Positions 1 to 9,357 of a stretch of DNA of 64,000 nucleotides are shown here, in pieces. Location of the stretch: the NCBI RefSeq assembly GCF_017592555.1, contig NZ_JAGFNS010000027.1, positions 1 to 64,000 on the forward strand. The letters run 5' to 3'. The notes beneath the pieces are model-generated. The model saw only the letters and a program-made list of their open reading frames with translations. It did no database searches and was not told where the DNA came from. This stretch comes from Actinoplanes flavus. GTDB lineage: Bacteria; Actinomycetota; Actinomycetes; Mycobacteriales; Micromonosporaceae. The translations under genes were made by a program, and so were the position numbers. Positions within the stretch are counted from its first letter, which is position 1; the number at the start of each line of letters is the position of its first letter.

Positions 1-25
1 GGGTGGCCCCGAAAAGGGGCCACCC
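1..25 (-). terminator. Rho-independent-like terminator of the MMPL gene
   Basis: A perfect 10-bp inverted repeat (GGGTGGCCCC at 1-10, GGGGCCACCC at 16-25) with a 5-nt loop lies 29 bp beyond the stop codon of the leftward MMPL gene. Read leftward the loop is TTTTC. The left window edge hides any T-tract. Confidence 0.7.
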
Positions 26-54
26 GGCGTCCTCTACCCGTGGTGAGCGAAGCC

Positions 55-2103
55 TCAGGCCTTCGTCTCGGAGAGTTTCGTCCGGTTGACGCTGTCCCAG
101 TCGGTGTGCGGCCGGTGCGGCGGGGGAGTGCGGCCGGCCGCGACGGCCGCCGGGCGGCCGGGCCACCAGAACCGGTCGCCGGTGAGCGTGGCCAGGGCCG
201 GGACCAGCACGGTACGCACGAGCAGCGTGTCCAGCAGCACCCCGATGCCGACGATGACGCCGATCTGGGTGAGTGTGACCACCGGCAGCACCCCGAGGAC
301 CGCGAACACCGCCGCCAGCAGGATGCCGGCACTGGTGATGACGGCGCCGGTGACCGCGAGCGCGTGCACCATGCCATCCCTGGTGCCGCGGGTGGCCGCC
401 TCCTCCTTGGCCCGCGTGACCAGGAAGATGTTGTAGTCGACGCCGAGCGCCACCAGGAACAGGAACGAGAACAGCGGCACCGCGTTGTCCAGGGCCGGGT
501 AGTCGAACACGTTGCGGAACAGCCACGATCCGGCGCCCAGCGAGGCCAGGAAGCTGACCACCACGGTGATCATCAGCAGGATCGGCGCGACCAGGGCCCG
601 CAGCAGGGCGACCAGGACCAGGAACACCACCGCCAGGATGACCGGGACGATGACGACCAGGTCGCGGCGGGCGGCGTCCCGGGTGTCCAGGGCGGTGGCC
701 ACGGTGCCGCCGACCAGGGCCTCGCCGTCGAGGTTCGCCCGCAGGTCGCGGATGGTCTGGAAGGCCTCGGCGGTGTCCGGGGCGGCCTCCAGCACGGCGC
801 TGACGCTGACCTGGGCCGGAGTCTCCTCGGCGATGCGGGCCTGGGCGACGCCGGGCGTGCCGGAAACGGTTTCCAGCACCCGGGAGGCCTGGTCCGGAGA
901 GGTCAGGATCACCGCCGGCCCGGCGGCGCCCGCCGGGAAGTACTTGGAGAGCGTTTCCAGACCCTGCACCGACTCGGCCTCGACCCGGAACTGCTCGGTC
1001 TGCGACAGGCCCACCCTGGTTCCGAGGCCGCCGAGCGACAGCAGCCCGAGCACCACCGCGGAGACGACGGTCACCGCGACCGGGCGGCGCACCACGGCCC
1101 GGCCGACCTTGGCCCACATGCCCTTGCCGTCCTCCGGGCCGGACTCGCCGACCCGCGGAATGAACGGCCAGAACAGCCCGCGACCGCAGACCACCAGGGC
1201 GGCCGGCAGCACCACCAGGGCGAACAGGGCGGCGATGGCGACACCGGCGGCCGACGTGATGCCCAGCGCGGTGTTGCTCTTCAACGTGGCCAGCACCAGC
1301 GTGAGCAGGGCCAGGACGACGGTGCCGGCGCTCGCGGCGATGGCCGGGCCGGCGCCGCGCAGGGCCTTGCCCATGGCCTCGAAGCGGTTCTCGTACCGGT
1401 GCAGTTCCTCCCGGTAGCGGGAGATCAGCAGCAGCGCGTAGTCGGTGCCGGCGCCGAAGACCAGCACCGTGACGATGCCGGTGGTGGAGCCGTTGACGGC
1501 CAGGTCGGTGTGCTGGGAGAGCAGGGCGACGACCTTGGCGGCGAGCTGGTCGGCGAACCCGACGACGAACAGCGGGATGATCCACAGGATCGGGCTGCGG
1601 TACGTGACCAGCAGCAGCACCGTGACCACCACGACGGTGACCAGCAGCAGTTTGGTGTTGGCGCCGCTGAAGCTGTCGGCCAGGTCGGCGCTGAAGCCGG
1701 CGCCGCCGGTGACCTGGGCGGTGACGCCGGGCGGCAGGCCGGTGGAGGCCTTCTCGCGCAGGTCCCGCACCGCGTCGATGGTGGCGGCGGAGTCGCCGGT
1801 GGTCGCCAGCGGCACGGTGATCAGAGCGGCCTTGCGGTCCTCCGACAGGATCGGCCGGCCCAGGGCCTGCACGGTCGCGAGATCGGCGTCGGAGAGCGGT
1901 TGCCCACCCTTGGCGACCACGATCAGCGCCGGGTTGGTCCGCCCGGACGGCAGCTCCTTCTGGAGCTGGGCGACCTTCGTGGACTCCGCCGACGACGGCA
2001 GCGAGGAGGCCGGATCGTTGTCCGTCTCCGTGGATCCGGCGAGACCGAGGACCAGCCCGCCGAGCAGCAGGGCCAGCAGAAGCGTCGCCCACGCCCTTCT
2101 CAT
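55..2103 (-). CDS. MMPL/RND-family membrane transporter
   Basis: A 682-residue inner-membrane protein of the MMPL family, which in actinobacteria exports lipids or hydrophobic drugs using the proton gradient. An N-terminal membrane helix follows the start (MRRAWATLLL), then a large extracytoplasmic domain (about 50-170), a block of helices, a second soluble domain and a second block, giving the two-fold RND repeat. The motif GTDYALL and its second-half counterpart GVDYNIF are the conserved MMPL transmembrane motifs. I chose the ATG at 2103 because GGAGG sits 6 bp upstream; an upstream in-frame start lacks such a site. It is divergent from a MarR gene 75 bp away, which probably represses it. 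The substrate is not evident. Confidence 0.92.
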   Translation of the reverse strand: MRRAWATLLLALLLGGLVLGLAGSTETDNDPASSLPSSAESTKVAQLQKELPSGRTNPALIVVAKGGQPLSDADLATVQALGRPILSEDRKAALITVPLATTGDSAATIDAVRDLREKASTGLPPGVTAQVTGGAGFSADLADSFSGANTKLLLVTVVVVTVLLLVTYRSPILWIIPLFVVGFADQLAAKVVALLSQHTDLAVNGSTTGIVTVLVFGAGTDYALLLISRYREELHRYENRFEAMGKALRGAGPAIAASAGTVVLALLTLVLATLKSNTALGITSAAGVAIAALFALVVLPAALVVCGRGLFWPFIPRVGESGPEDGKGMWAKVGRAVVRRPVAVTVVSAVVLGLLSLGGLGTRVGLSQTEQFRVEAESVQGLETLSKYFPAGAAGPAVILTSPDQASRVLETVSGTPGVAQARIAEETPAQVSVSAVLEAAPDTAEAFQTIRDLRANLDGEALVGGTVATALDTRDAARRDLVVIVPVILAVVFLVLVALLRALVAPILLMITVVVSFLASLGAGSWLFRNVFDYPALDNAVPLFSFLFLVALGVDYNIFLVTRAKEEAATRGTRDGMVHALAVTGAVITSAGILLAAVFAVLGVLPVVTLTQIGVIVGIGVLLDTLLVRTVLVPALATLTGDRFWWPGRPAAVAAGRTPPPHRPHTDWDSVNRTKLSETKA

Positions 2104-2123
2104 CTGAATCCTCCAAGAACGAG

Positions 2124-2142
2124 AATCTTTACGATCGAGATT
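2124..2142. promoter_or_regulatory. candidate MarR operator between MMPL and MarR genes
   Basis: The 75-bp divergent spacer contains AATCT (2124-2128) and AGATT (2138-2142) as an inverted repeat around a central CGATCG. Its size and position suit a MarR dimer acting on both genes. This is a weak motif-only call. Confidence 0.35.
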
Positions 2143-2178
2143 GTTCACGACGGAGCCGGAATCTGCAACACTTACCCC

Positions 2179-2664
2179 GTGGAAGGCAACGACACCGCGG
2201 AACGCCAGCGGTTACGCGGGGAGCTCGTCGACCTGCTGAACACGTACAGCAGCGAGGCGAATCACATCGGGCACGCCTTCGCGCACCTGCACCGGCTGAA
2301 CGCGACGGATCTGCACGCGCTGCTCGCCGTCATGCACGCCGAACGGCGCGGAGCCCCGCTCACCCCCGGCAAGCTGGGCGAGGCCATCGGCCTCACCTCC
2401 GGCGCCACGACGGCGCTGATCGACCGGCTGGAACGCGGCGGCCACCTGCGGCGATCACGGGAGAGCGCGGACCGGCGGGTGGTCCATCTCCGCTACGCGG
2501 ACGCCGGCATGGCCCTCGCCCTGTCGTTCTTCGCCCCGCTCGCCCCGCGCACCGACGAGGTGATGGCCCAGTTCGGCGTCGGCGAGCTCCAGGCCGTCGA
2601 GAGGTTCCTGCACGGCATGATCGCCGCGCTCGTCTCCTACCGCGACGAGCTGCGCAGTCACTGA
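2179..2664 (+). CDS. MarR-family transcriptional regulator
   Basis: A 161-residue MarR-type winged-helix regulator. The recognition-helix region reads GLTSGATTALIDRLERGGHL (about residues 74-93), followed by the wing residues RESADRRVVHLR; helices at both ends would form the dimer interface. The same frame stays open far upstream only because it is antisense to the MMPL gene. GTG at 2179 fits the usual MarR length and leaves a 75-bp promoter region. Divergence from the MMPL exporter suggests it is the local repressor, released by an exporter substrate; that role is inferred. Confidence 0.88.
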   Translation: MEGNDTAERQRLRGELVDLLNTYSSEANHIGHAFAHLHRLNATDLHALLAVMHAERRGAPLTPGKLGEAIGLTSGATTALIDRLERGGHLRRSRESADRRVVHLRYADAGMALALSFFAPLAPRTDEVMAQFGVGELQAVERFLHGMIAALVSYRDELRSH

Positions 2665-2861
2665 TCAAAACCATTTCTTCGGTACGGGCTGGAGAACGCG
2701 ATCCCGGCACTCCGCGAGCCACTGCCGGGTCCGGCCCGTGCCGCGACCGCCGGGCGTAGATCGGTGGTCACCCCGGCGAGAACGCTCACTCCGTACCGGG
2801 AATGGTGTTGATCGTGGTTTTGCAACGCAGCCGCACCGGATGATCATCGTGAGTCGGGCGG

Positions 2862-3737
2862 GTGGCTGCCGATCGAAGCGGCGTGCGAACCGAGCCCCAT
2901 CTGGCCGAGGCCGATGCCCTGCTCGCCCGCGGGCGTGCCCACCATGCCGAACGGCTGCTCGCCCCGATCGTCGAACGGGAGCCGGGGAACGCCGGCGCCT
3001 GGCACCGGCTGACCCGCGCACGGCTCGACCTCGGCGACAACGACGGTGCGCTGCGGGCCGCGCGGGCCGCCTGGCGTCTGGACCCGCACGGCGCCGAGTC
3101 GTTGTTCTGGCTGAGCGCCGTCCGATCGCGCGCCGGTGACCACGCCGAGGCGATCGCGGCCGCGGCCGCCGCGTGCCGGGAGGATCCCGGAAACCCCCGC
3201 CTGCACACCCGGCTGGCCCGGGCGCGGCTCGCCGCCGGTCTCTTCGTCGATGCCGCCGAGGGCCTGCACGGTGTCGCCGAACTGGCCGGGTACGACGCGG
3301 ACCTGCAGGTCACCTACGGTCAGGCGCTGTTCGCGGTCGGCCGGCCGCTGAGCGCCCGCGAGGCGATCGGGCGGGCCCTGGCGATCGATTCCGGTCACGC
3401 CGGGGCGCGCGAGGCGCTGAAGGCCTTCGCGAAGGCGATGCGCACGGCCGTCGACGCCCCGTCGCTGGCGCGGGCGGCGGACCAGTTCGGCGAGTCGCTG
3501 CGGATGCACCCCGGCCGGCCCGCCGCCCGCCGCCGCGGCGCCGGCCGGGACGCTCTGGCGCACGTGGCCCGGGTGTCGCTGGTCTGGTTGCTGGTCGCGC
3601 TCGCCGCGGCCGGCGCCGTCCAGGTGGCCGGGCTGCTGACCGTGCCGTTCAGCCTCTACCTCACCCTGATCTGCGCCGCCGGGGTGGCTGGCTGCGTCTC
3701 CGCGGTGGCCCGCCCGCCGTCGGTGGGCGTCGTGTAG
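2862..3737 (+). CDS. TPR-repeat protein with C-terminal membrane helices
   Basis: A 291-residue protein. Residues about 10-165 hold helical TPR-like repeats rich in Ala, Leu and Arg (for example LLARGRAHHAERLL and ALRAARAAWRLDP), a fold that scaffolds protein contacts. Two hydrophobic helices follow (about 228-250 and 252-275), so the repeats probably face the cytoplasm as a membrane-tethered adaptor. GTG at 2862 follows a GGGCGG stretch; GTG at 2883 is an alternative. The gene is monocistronic and converges with the MarR gene 11 bp downstream. The partner is unknown. Confidence 0.75.
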   Translation: MAADRSGVRTEPHLAEADALLARGRAHHAERLLAPIVEREPGNAGAWHRLTRARLDLGDNDGALRAARAAWRLDPHGAESLFWLSAVRSRAGDHAEAIAAAAAACREDPGNPRLHTRLARARLAAGLFVDAAEGLHGVAELAGYDADLQVTYGQALFAVGRPLSAREAIGRALAIDSGHAGAREALKAFAKAMRTAVDAPSLARAADQFGESLRMHPGRPAARRRGAGRDALAHVARVSLVWLLVALAAAGAVQVAGLLTVPFSLYLTLICAAGVAGCVSAVARPPSVGVV

Positions 3738-3748
3738 CGGCGGCCTTC

Positions 3749-4162
3749 CTATCGGGCTTCGCGCAGCAGGTTCAGGATGCGGGCCAGCTCGGTCCGGTCG
3801 GCCGGGTCGAGCCCGGCGAACAGGCGCTCGCCCTCGGTGGCCCGGGCCTCGTGGATGGCGGCGGCCGTGGCCACGCCGCCGGGGGTGAGCGCGACCAGCG
3901 TGGCGCGCCGGTCGGTCGGATCCGGCTTGCGCTCGACCAGACCGCGTTCCTGCAGGTCGTCGACGACCTCGGTGGCCGAGCGGGGAGCGATGTGCAGCCG
4001 CTCGGCGAGCACGCTGAGCCGGACCTCGCCGTGCCTGCTCAGCACGCCCAGCGCCCGCGACTGCGACGGCGAGACGTGCCACGGCTCCAGGGTGATCTTC
4101 GTCCGCTCGCGCAGGCGCCGGGTCACCGCCCAGAACGATTCCAGCAGGCTGTCGTCCTCCAC
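3749..4162 (-). CDS. MarR-family transcriptional regulator
   Basis: A 137-residue MarR protein with the recognition segment RLHIAPRSATEVVDDLQERG (about 57-76) and the typical wing KPDPTDRRATLVALT. It starts at GTG 4162 and is divergent from an ABC exporter, with an 84-bp spacer holding a 13-bp palindrome. MarR/ABC-exporter pairs of this type usually control multidrug or antibiotic efflux. The ligand is unknown. Confidence 0.9.
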   Translation of the reverse strand: MEDDSLLESFWAVTRRLRERTKITLEPWHVSPSQSRALGVLSRHGEVRLSVLAERLHIAPRSATEVVDDLQERGLVERKPDPTDRRATLVALTPGGVATAAAIHEARATEGERLFAGLDPADRTELARILNLLREAR

Positions 4163-4201
4163 CGGAACACGATAGCAGCGACTACCGTTGTTCCCTCATG
4201 G

Positions 4202-4214
4202 TGAGGTAACCTCA
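4202..4214. promoter_or_regulatory. candidate MarR operator
   Basis: TGAGGTAACCTCA is a palindrome with 6-bp arms and one central base, in the spacer between the MarR gene and the ABC exporter, 33 bp before the exporter start. Position and symmetry suit autoregulation plus exporter repression. Confidence 0.5.
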
Positions 4215-4246
4215 GCGTATCGTCGTCGTCCGGAGAGAGGCCGCTT

Positions 4247-6016
4247 TTGCCGAAGGATCTACCCCGCAGACTCACCGCCGAGGAGCGAGCGCAGGCCCGC
4301 GCCGTCTCCCTGCGCCGCATCGGCGCCCTGTTCACCGGCCACCGCCGGCACCTCGCCGTCGTCGTGACCGTCATCGTCGCGTCGTCCGTCATCTCGATGG
4401 GCTCGCCGTTCCTGCTGCGCGAGGTCATCGACGTCGCCCTCCCACAGTCCGACCTGCGCCTGCTGTCGCTGCTGGTCGCCGGCATGGTCGGCATCGCCGC
4501 CGCCACCTCCGCGCTCGGCGTGGTGCAGACCTGGATCTCCACCACCGTCGGTCAGCGGGTCATGCACCGGCTGCGCACCGACGTCTTCGCCCACCTCCAG
4601 CGGCAGTCCGTCGGCTTCTTCACCCGCACCCGCACAGGCGAGGTGCAGTCCCGCATCACCAACGACATCGGCGGCATGCAGCGGGTGGTCACCTCCACCG
4701 CCACGTCCGTCGCCGCCAACCTGACCACGGTGATCGCCACCCTGGTCGCGATGGCCGCCCTCTCCTGGCAGCTCACCCTCGCCTCGCTGGTCGCGCTGCC
4801 ACCGGCGATCTACTGGACCCGGCGGGTCGCCCGCATGCGCCAGAGGATCACCGCCCAGCGGCAGCGCGAGCTCGCCGACCTCAACGTCATCATCGACGAG
4901 GGCCTGTCCATCAGCGGCGTCCAGCTGGCCAAGACGATGGGCGCCGGCGGTGCCCTGATCGAGCGGTTCACCGATTCCTCCGCCCGTCTCATCGACCTCG
5001 AGCTGCGCTCCGAGCTGGCCGGCCGCTGGCGCATGGCCACGATGAACGTGGTGTTCGCCGTCATCCCCGCGGCCATCTACCTCGCCGCCGGTCTGCCGTT
5101 CGCGGCCGGCGCCATGAGCATCGGCACCCTGGTCGCCTTCACCGGCCTGCAGACGGGCCTGTTCCGTCCACTGATGAGCCTGCTCGACGTCGGGGTCACC
5201 CTCACCGCGTCACTCGCGCTGTTCCAGCGCATCTTCGAATACCTCGACCTGCCGGTCGGCATCCGCGAGCCGGCGTCGCCCGTGCGGCTCGAGGTGGTGC
5301 GTGGCCACCTGCGCTTCGAGGACGTCACTTTCGCGTACGACGGTGGCGCCGCCGCCGCGCTCGCCGGCGTGAGCCTCGACGTGCCCGCCGGCACCTCGCT
5401 GGCCCTGGTCGGCGAGACCGGCTCCGGCAAGAGCACCATCGCCGCCTTGATCGCCCGGCTCCACGACCCCACGTCCGGCCGCGTCACCATCGACGGCGTC
5501 GACCTGCGCGACCTGGCCCTCGACGATCTGGCCGCCATCGTCGGCGTGGTCAGCCAGGAGACGTACCTGCTGCACACCACGATCCGGGAGAACCTGCGCT
5601 ACGCGAAACCCGCCGCCACCGACGCCGAGATCGAGCGCGCCGCCCGCGCCGCGCAGATCCACGACCTGATCGCCGCCCTGCCCGACGGCTACGACACGAT
5701 GGTCGGCTCCCGCGGTCACCGCTTCTCCGGCGGCGAGAAGCAGCGCATCGCGATCGCCCGCACCCTGCTGCGCGACCCCCGCGTCCTCGTCCTCGACGAG
5801 GCGACGAGCGCCCTGGACAACGAGACCGAGCGGGCCGTCCAGCGTGCGTTCGACGAGCTGTCCCACGGGCGGACCACGGTGACCATCGCCCACCGCCTGT
5901 CGACGATCCGCGACGCCGACCAGATCGCGGTGATCGACCACGGCCGCATCCTGGAGTCCGGCACCCACGACACCCTCCTGGAGGCCGAGGGCCGCTACTG
6001 GACCCTGGCCCGCTGA
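4247..6016 (+). CDS. ABC exporter, fused membrane and ATPase domains
   Basis: A 589-residue half-transporter of the MsbA/LmrA type that should work as a dimer. Residues about 30-310 form the six-helix transmembrane domain. The ATPase domain (about 345-580) has Walker A GETGSGKST, Q-loop SQET, signature FSGGEKQR, Walker B VLVLDEATSAL and switch His in IAHRLST, all intact. The start is TTG at 4247 after GGAGAGAGG; no better in-frame start gives a full-length protein. Divergence from MarR suggests drug-inducible efflux. The substrate cannot be read from sequence. Confidence 0.93.
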   Translation: MPKDLPRRLTAEERAQARAVSLRRIGALFTGHRRHLAVVVTVIVASSVISMGSPFLLREVIDVALPQSDLRLLSLLVAGMVGIAAATSALGVVQTWISTTVGQRVMHRLRTDVFAHLQRQSVGFFTRTRTGEVQSRITNDIGGMQRVVTSTATSVAANLTTVIATLVAMAALSWQLTLASLVALPPAIYWTRRVARMRQRITAQRQRELADLNVIIDEGLSISGVQLAKTMGAGGALIERFTDSSARLIDLELRSELAGRWRMATMNVVFAVIPAAIYLAAGLPFAAGAMSIGTLVAFTGLQTGLFRPLMSLLDVGVTLTASLALFQRIFEYLDLPVGIREPASPVRLEVVRGHLRFEDVTFAYDGGAAAALAGVSLDVPAGTSLALVGETGSGKSTIAALIARLHDPTSGRVTIDGVDLRDLALDDLAAIVGVVSQETYLLHTTIRENLRYAKPAATDAEIERAARAAQIHDLIAALPDGYDTMVGSRGHRFSGGEKQRIAIARTLLRDPRVLVLDEATSALDNETERAVQRAFDELSHGRTTVTIAHRLSTIRDADQIAVIDHGRILESGTHDTLLEAEGRYWTLAR

Positions 6017-6073
6017 CGGCTCGTCCGCGCCGGGCCGTCGCCCTCGCCGCGTCTCGTCGGCCCGCTGGGCGGC

Positions 6074-9000
6074 TCAGTCGTGTGCCAGGATCAGCGTCTC
6101 CAGGAGTTCCGGGTGGCCGCGGCGCTCCTCCAGCAGACAGGTGGCGGCGGCCAGCTCGATCAGGGTGGCCGTGAGGCGGTTGTCGCCGGCCTTCTGCGCG
6201 AACCGGGCCAGGACCAGTGCGGGAGCACGGATGGCGGCGGCGGTCGCCGGTGTGATCAGGCGCTCCCGGGCCATGATCGGGTCAGCCACCCGCAGCAGCC
6301 GGTCCAGCGCCGCCTCGAAGAACGAGGGGCCGGAGGGCGATCCGAGGCGATCCGGCATCGCCCCGAGCCTGGCCACCAGACCACCGAGGTCGACCGGAAA
6401 CCGGTTCGCCGTGCGCTGACGGTCGGGCAGCAGCGCCTCGGCCACGATGCGTATCGGCTCGCCGGGCACGGCCGACACCGGCAGCGCGAGGTCGCGATAG
6501 GCGATCGGCCCGAGAACATGGTCGATCGGTGACTGTCGCTCGGCGGCCGCGGGAGCGCTGCGGGCGATCGACCGGATCCAACCGACCGCGGTGTCGATCT
6601 CCTCGAACTCCGCATGGATGATCGGGAACATCCCCATGGCGCGGGGCGTGCTGCCCGGCTCGGCCGACGCGAGCGCCCGTCGTACCCGGTCGAGGTCGAT
6701 CACCAGATCGCCCCATCTCGCCGCGGCCCGGCGCCGGTCGGAAATCCCCAGCAGCACGGTCTCCAGCCGGTCGATCTCCGCGTGCAGGCGTTCGGCCCGG
6801 TTTCTCAGATCGTCCACCATGCCGCCGGTCCGGTTCCCGGCCGCGTTGTCCGCGTCCGGGGCCAGGATGTGCCGGGTGCTCTCCCGGACGAGCTCGGCCA
6901 TCTGGGCGGCGACATGGTTCATCTCGGTCACGGACCGGTGAACCATGTCGGTCTGGCGGGCCGCCAGGTCCTCCAGACCCTTGTCGAGCAGCCCCGATCC
7001 GCCGAGGTCGGCGCTGAGGGCGTCGAGCAGCGCGTCGGCGGTGACGGCCGCCGGCTTCCTGCCCGGGTAGCGGACCCGCCACCGTCCCTCCACGACCCAC
7101 ACCGGTTGGGCCGGGCGCACCGTGGCGACCTCCGCGCCGGTCGGCAGGCGGAACACGATGCCTTTGCCGCTGCGGGGACCGGCCGCGACCAGCGCGTTGA
7201 TCCAGGCGAGGAACGCCTCGGCGTCGGGGCGCCAGACACCGCGCGCCGGATCGTCCGGGCCGGCCGGTTCCGTGCCTTCGATGAAGGGCGTGCCGGTCTC
7301 CGAGCAGAACAGCTGGTAGAGCTCGGTCGTGATCGGCCATCGGCTGACCCGGGTGCCGTCCGGCGTGGCCACCATCGCGCGCAGCATGCGGCCGATGAGG
7401 ACGTCGAGGGCCAGCGCCCGGTCGGCGGCGTCGGCGTCCGGCCGCAGACCGCGGTGCAGGAGGCGGTCCAGGTCGTCCCGCAGCCCCCGGTCGACGCGGT
7501 CGTCGGATTCGGCGAGTTCGAAGGCCAGAGAACGCGCGACGAGGGTGCCCGAACGCACGGCGCTCGCCACGATCGGGTTCGGGTCCTCGCCGGCCGCGTA
7601 CAGCAGGATGGTCTCCCGCCACCACGGATCGTCGACCACGTCGGTGAGCAGGTGGTGCAGGCCGCTCTCGGCGATGTAGGCGGCGGCCAGATACTCCTGG
7701 AAGGTCTGGTGGGTGAAGGTGAAGTTCTCCAGGTCGGGGACCGGCAGCAGACCGGTGGCCTCCATGTCCGCGAGGAACCGCTCGGCGGTGATCCCGGGCG
7801 CGCTCTCGTCGAGCCAGGGCTGCACCGTCCGGATCAGGGTGCGCCGGTCCTGGCCGCGGATCCCCTGCCGCATCCACGCGAAGGCGAGCCGGCCGAGCAG
7901 CATCAGCCGCTGCCGGAGCGCCAGCGCGACGATCTGGCCGCGTGCCTCGTCGCGGCGGCCCAGCATCGTCTCGCACACCTCGCGGTAGAGCATGGCGCGG
8001 TTCTCCGGGAGCTGCTTCCCGTACCGGTGCACGTTGGCGATCATCGTGAGCAGCAGCGGGTTCGCGGTGAGGTCGGTCAGGCCGGGAATCTCGTCGATCT
8101 GCCGCAGCAGGTGCGCGGCCGCCTCCTTCCCGCGTTCGGCGGCGGCCGCGTACTCCCCGTGGTCGGCGCCGTGCCGTTCCGCGGCGGTGTACCACTTCTC
8201 CAGGAAGGCGCGGACCTGCGGCCGGCCGAACGGCAGCACCTGGACCGTCTCGGTGGCGTCGACGAACGCGTTGCGATAGCCGGACGGCCGTGAGGTGATC
8301 ACGAAGTCGTTGCCCGGATGCGCCGCGACCTGCCGGTTGATCCACTGTGCCACGTCGCGGCGGGTCTCGGCCTCGCCCGCCTCGTCGAGTCCGTCGAGCA
8401 GGATCACGCAGCGGCCGCCGCGAAGCCGCTTCTCCCACCAGCGGGCCGGTTCGGGGCCGACCGAGTCCGGGATGGACCCGCGAATCAGGCTGAGCAGGGG
8501 GACCTGCGGGTCGGCGACGATGGCTTTGGCCTGGTCGCGCAATTGCAGCCACACCGGGATCGGTCGCGTCATCGTACGGTTCGCCTCGACCGTCCGCCGC
8601 GCGACATGGCTCAGCAGGGTGGTCTTGCCGCTGCCCGGCGCGCCGAGCACCGCGAGCACGACCCGTCGCCGGCGGTTCAGGAAATGCCAGATCGTGTGAT
8701 CGCGGCCGTTTCCCCGGGTGGCCGGGACCATGCCGGAGCCGACCTGGCCGGGCGCGCTCGACGTCAGCGCCAGGCGGACGAAGCTGGTGTCCAGTTCGGG
8801 GATGAACGGGCCGATGATGTTCAGCCCCTTGGCGTCCAGGTTGCGGCGGCTCTCCCGGACCCAGCGGCGGTAGTCGCGGGCGTACCGGGAAGTGAGGCGG
8901 TCGAGGAGCGCGCGGGCGCCGCCCGGCGTGTCCGGGTCGCGCCGCAGGTGGCGGACGGCCACCGTGATCGACAGCAGCAGGCAGCCCGCGAAGATCGCGC

Positions 9001-9145
9001 CCATCAGCTTCACGTTCCCGGCCCACTTCCAGTCGGCCGGGAACGTGTTGGTGAAGATGTTGGTGACGGTCCCGAGGGCGGCGCCGGCGAGCACGCCGAC
9101 GGTCACGGACCACCGGCTGTCCGTGGGCCGGCGACCGTCCGTCAT
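6074..9145 (-). CDS. membrane-anchored NACHT NTPase with FGE-like module
   Basis: A 1023-residue STAND-class NTPase. Two N-terminal hydrophobic helices (about 14-30 and 45-64) anchor it. The NACHT domain follows: Walker A GAPGSGKTT (about 168-176) and Walker B ILLDGLDEA (about 247-255) with the NACHT-type acidic pair, then the conserved helical region with TANPLLLTMI and FTHQTFQEYLAA. Residues about 592-672 resemble an FGE-sulfatase domain (PITTELYQLF, WRPDAEAFLAWIN, FRLPTGAEV) but the calcium and active-site parts are missing, so it looks like a binding remnant. The C-terminal about 300 residues are helical and unrecognised. ATG 9145 places the membrane helices at the start. Bacterial NACHT proteins include antiphage sensors; that role is inferred here. 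No partner gene is adjacent. Confidence 0.85.
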   Translation of the reverse strand: MTDGRRPTDSRWSVTVGVLAGAALGTVTNIFTNTFPADWKWAGNVKLMGAIFAGCLLLSITVAVRHLRRDPDTPGGARALLDRLTSRYARDYRRWVRESRRNLDAKGLNIIGPFIPELDTSFVRLALTSSAPGQVGSGMVPATRGNGRDHTIWHFLNRRRRVVLAVLGAPGSGKTTLLSHVARRTVEANRTMTRPIPVWLQLRDQAKAIVADPQVPLLSLIRGSIPDSVGPEPARWWEKRLRGGRCVILLDGLDEAGEAETRRDVAQWINRQVAAHPGNDFVITSRPSGYRNAFVDATETVQVLPFGRPQVRAFLEKWYTAAERHGADHGEYAAAAERGKEAAAHLLRQIDEIPGLTDLTANPLLLTMIANVHRYGKQLPENRAMLYREVCETMLGRRDEARGQIVALALRQRLMLLGRLAFAWMRQGIRGQDRRTLIRTVQPWLDESAPGITAERFLADMEATGLLPVPDLENFTFTHQTFQEYLAAAYIAESGLHHLLTDVVDDPWWRETILLYAAGEDPNPIVASAVRSGTLVARSLAFELAESDDRVDRGLRDDLDRLLHRGLRPDADAADRALALDVLIGRMLRAMVATPDGTRVSRWPITTELYQLFCSETGTPFIEGTEPAGPDDPARGVWRPDAEAFLAWINALVAAGPRSGKGIVFRLPTGAEVATVRPAQPVWVVEGRWRVRYPGRKPAAVTADALLDALSADLGGSGLLDKGLEDLAARQTDMVHRSVTEMNHVAAQMAELVRESTRHILAPDADNAAGNRTGGMVDDLRNRAERLHAEIDRLETVLLGISDRRRAAARWGDLVIDLDRVRRALASAEPGSTPRAMGMFPIIHAEFEEIDTAVGWIRSIARSAPAAAERQSPIDHVLGPIAYRDLALPVSAVPGEPIRIVAEALLPDRQRTANRFPVDLGGLVARLGAMPDRLGSPSGPSFFEAALDRLLRVADPIMARERLITPATAAAIRAPALVLARFAQKAGDNRLTATLIELAAATCLLEERRGHPELLETLILAHD

Positions 9146-9357
9146 CGAGCCATGATGGCAGTCCCATGCCGCCGCTGGAACCCGGCCAACGGCCGATCCA
9201 CCGTCCTCTGTACACGCATGGCCGAGGAACACGGCCGGCCGGGATCCGTCACCGGAGGTCGTGTTCTCGAGGGTGTGCCGGGTCACGGCGGGTGCGCTGC
9301 GGCCCTGCGTTGCAGCGCGCCCGCGCGGACGAGAAGCGGTTCAGCCCACCCGTACGA

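Noticed and set aside
40-2178. Long rightward frame upstream of the MarR gene
   Set aside because: It is the antisense of the MMPL transporter and has no family features. The MarR protein begins at 2179.
6017-6073. Terminator between the ABC exporter and NACHT genes
   Set aside because: Only short imperfect GC stems are visible, not distinguishable from background at this GC content.
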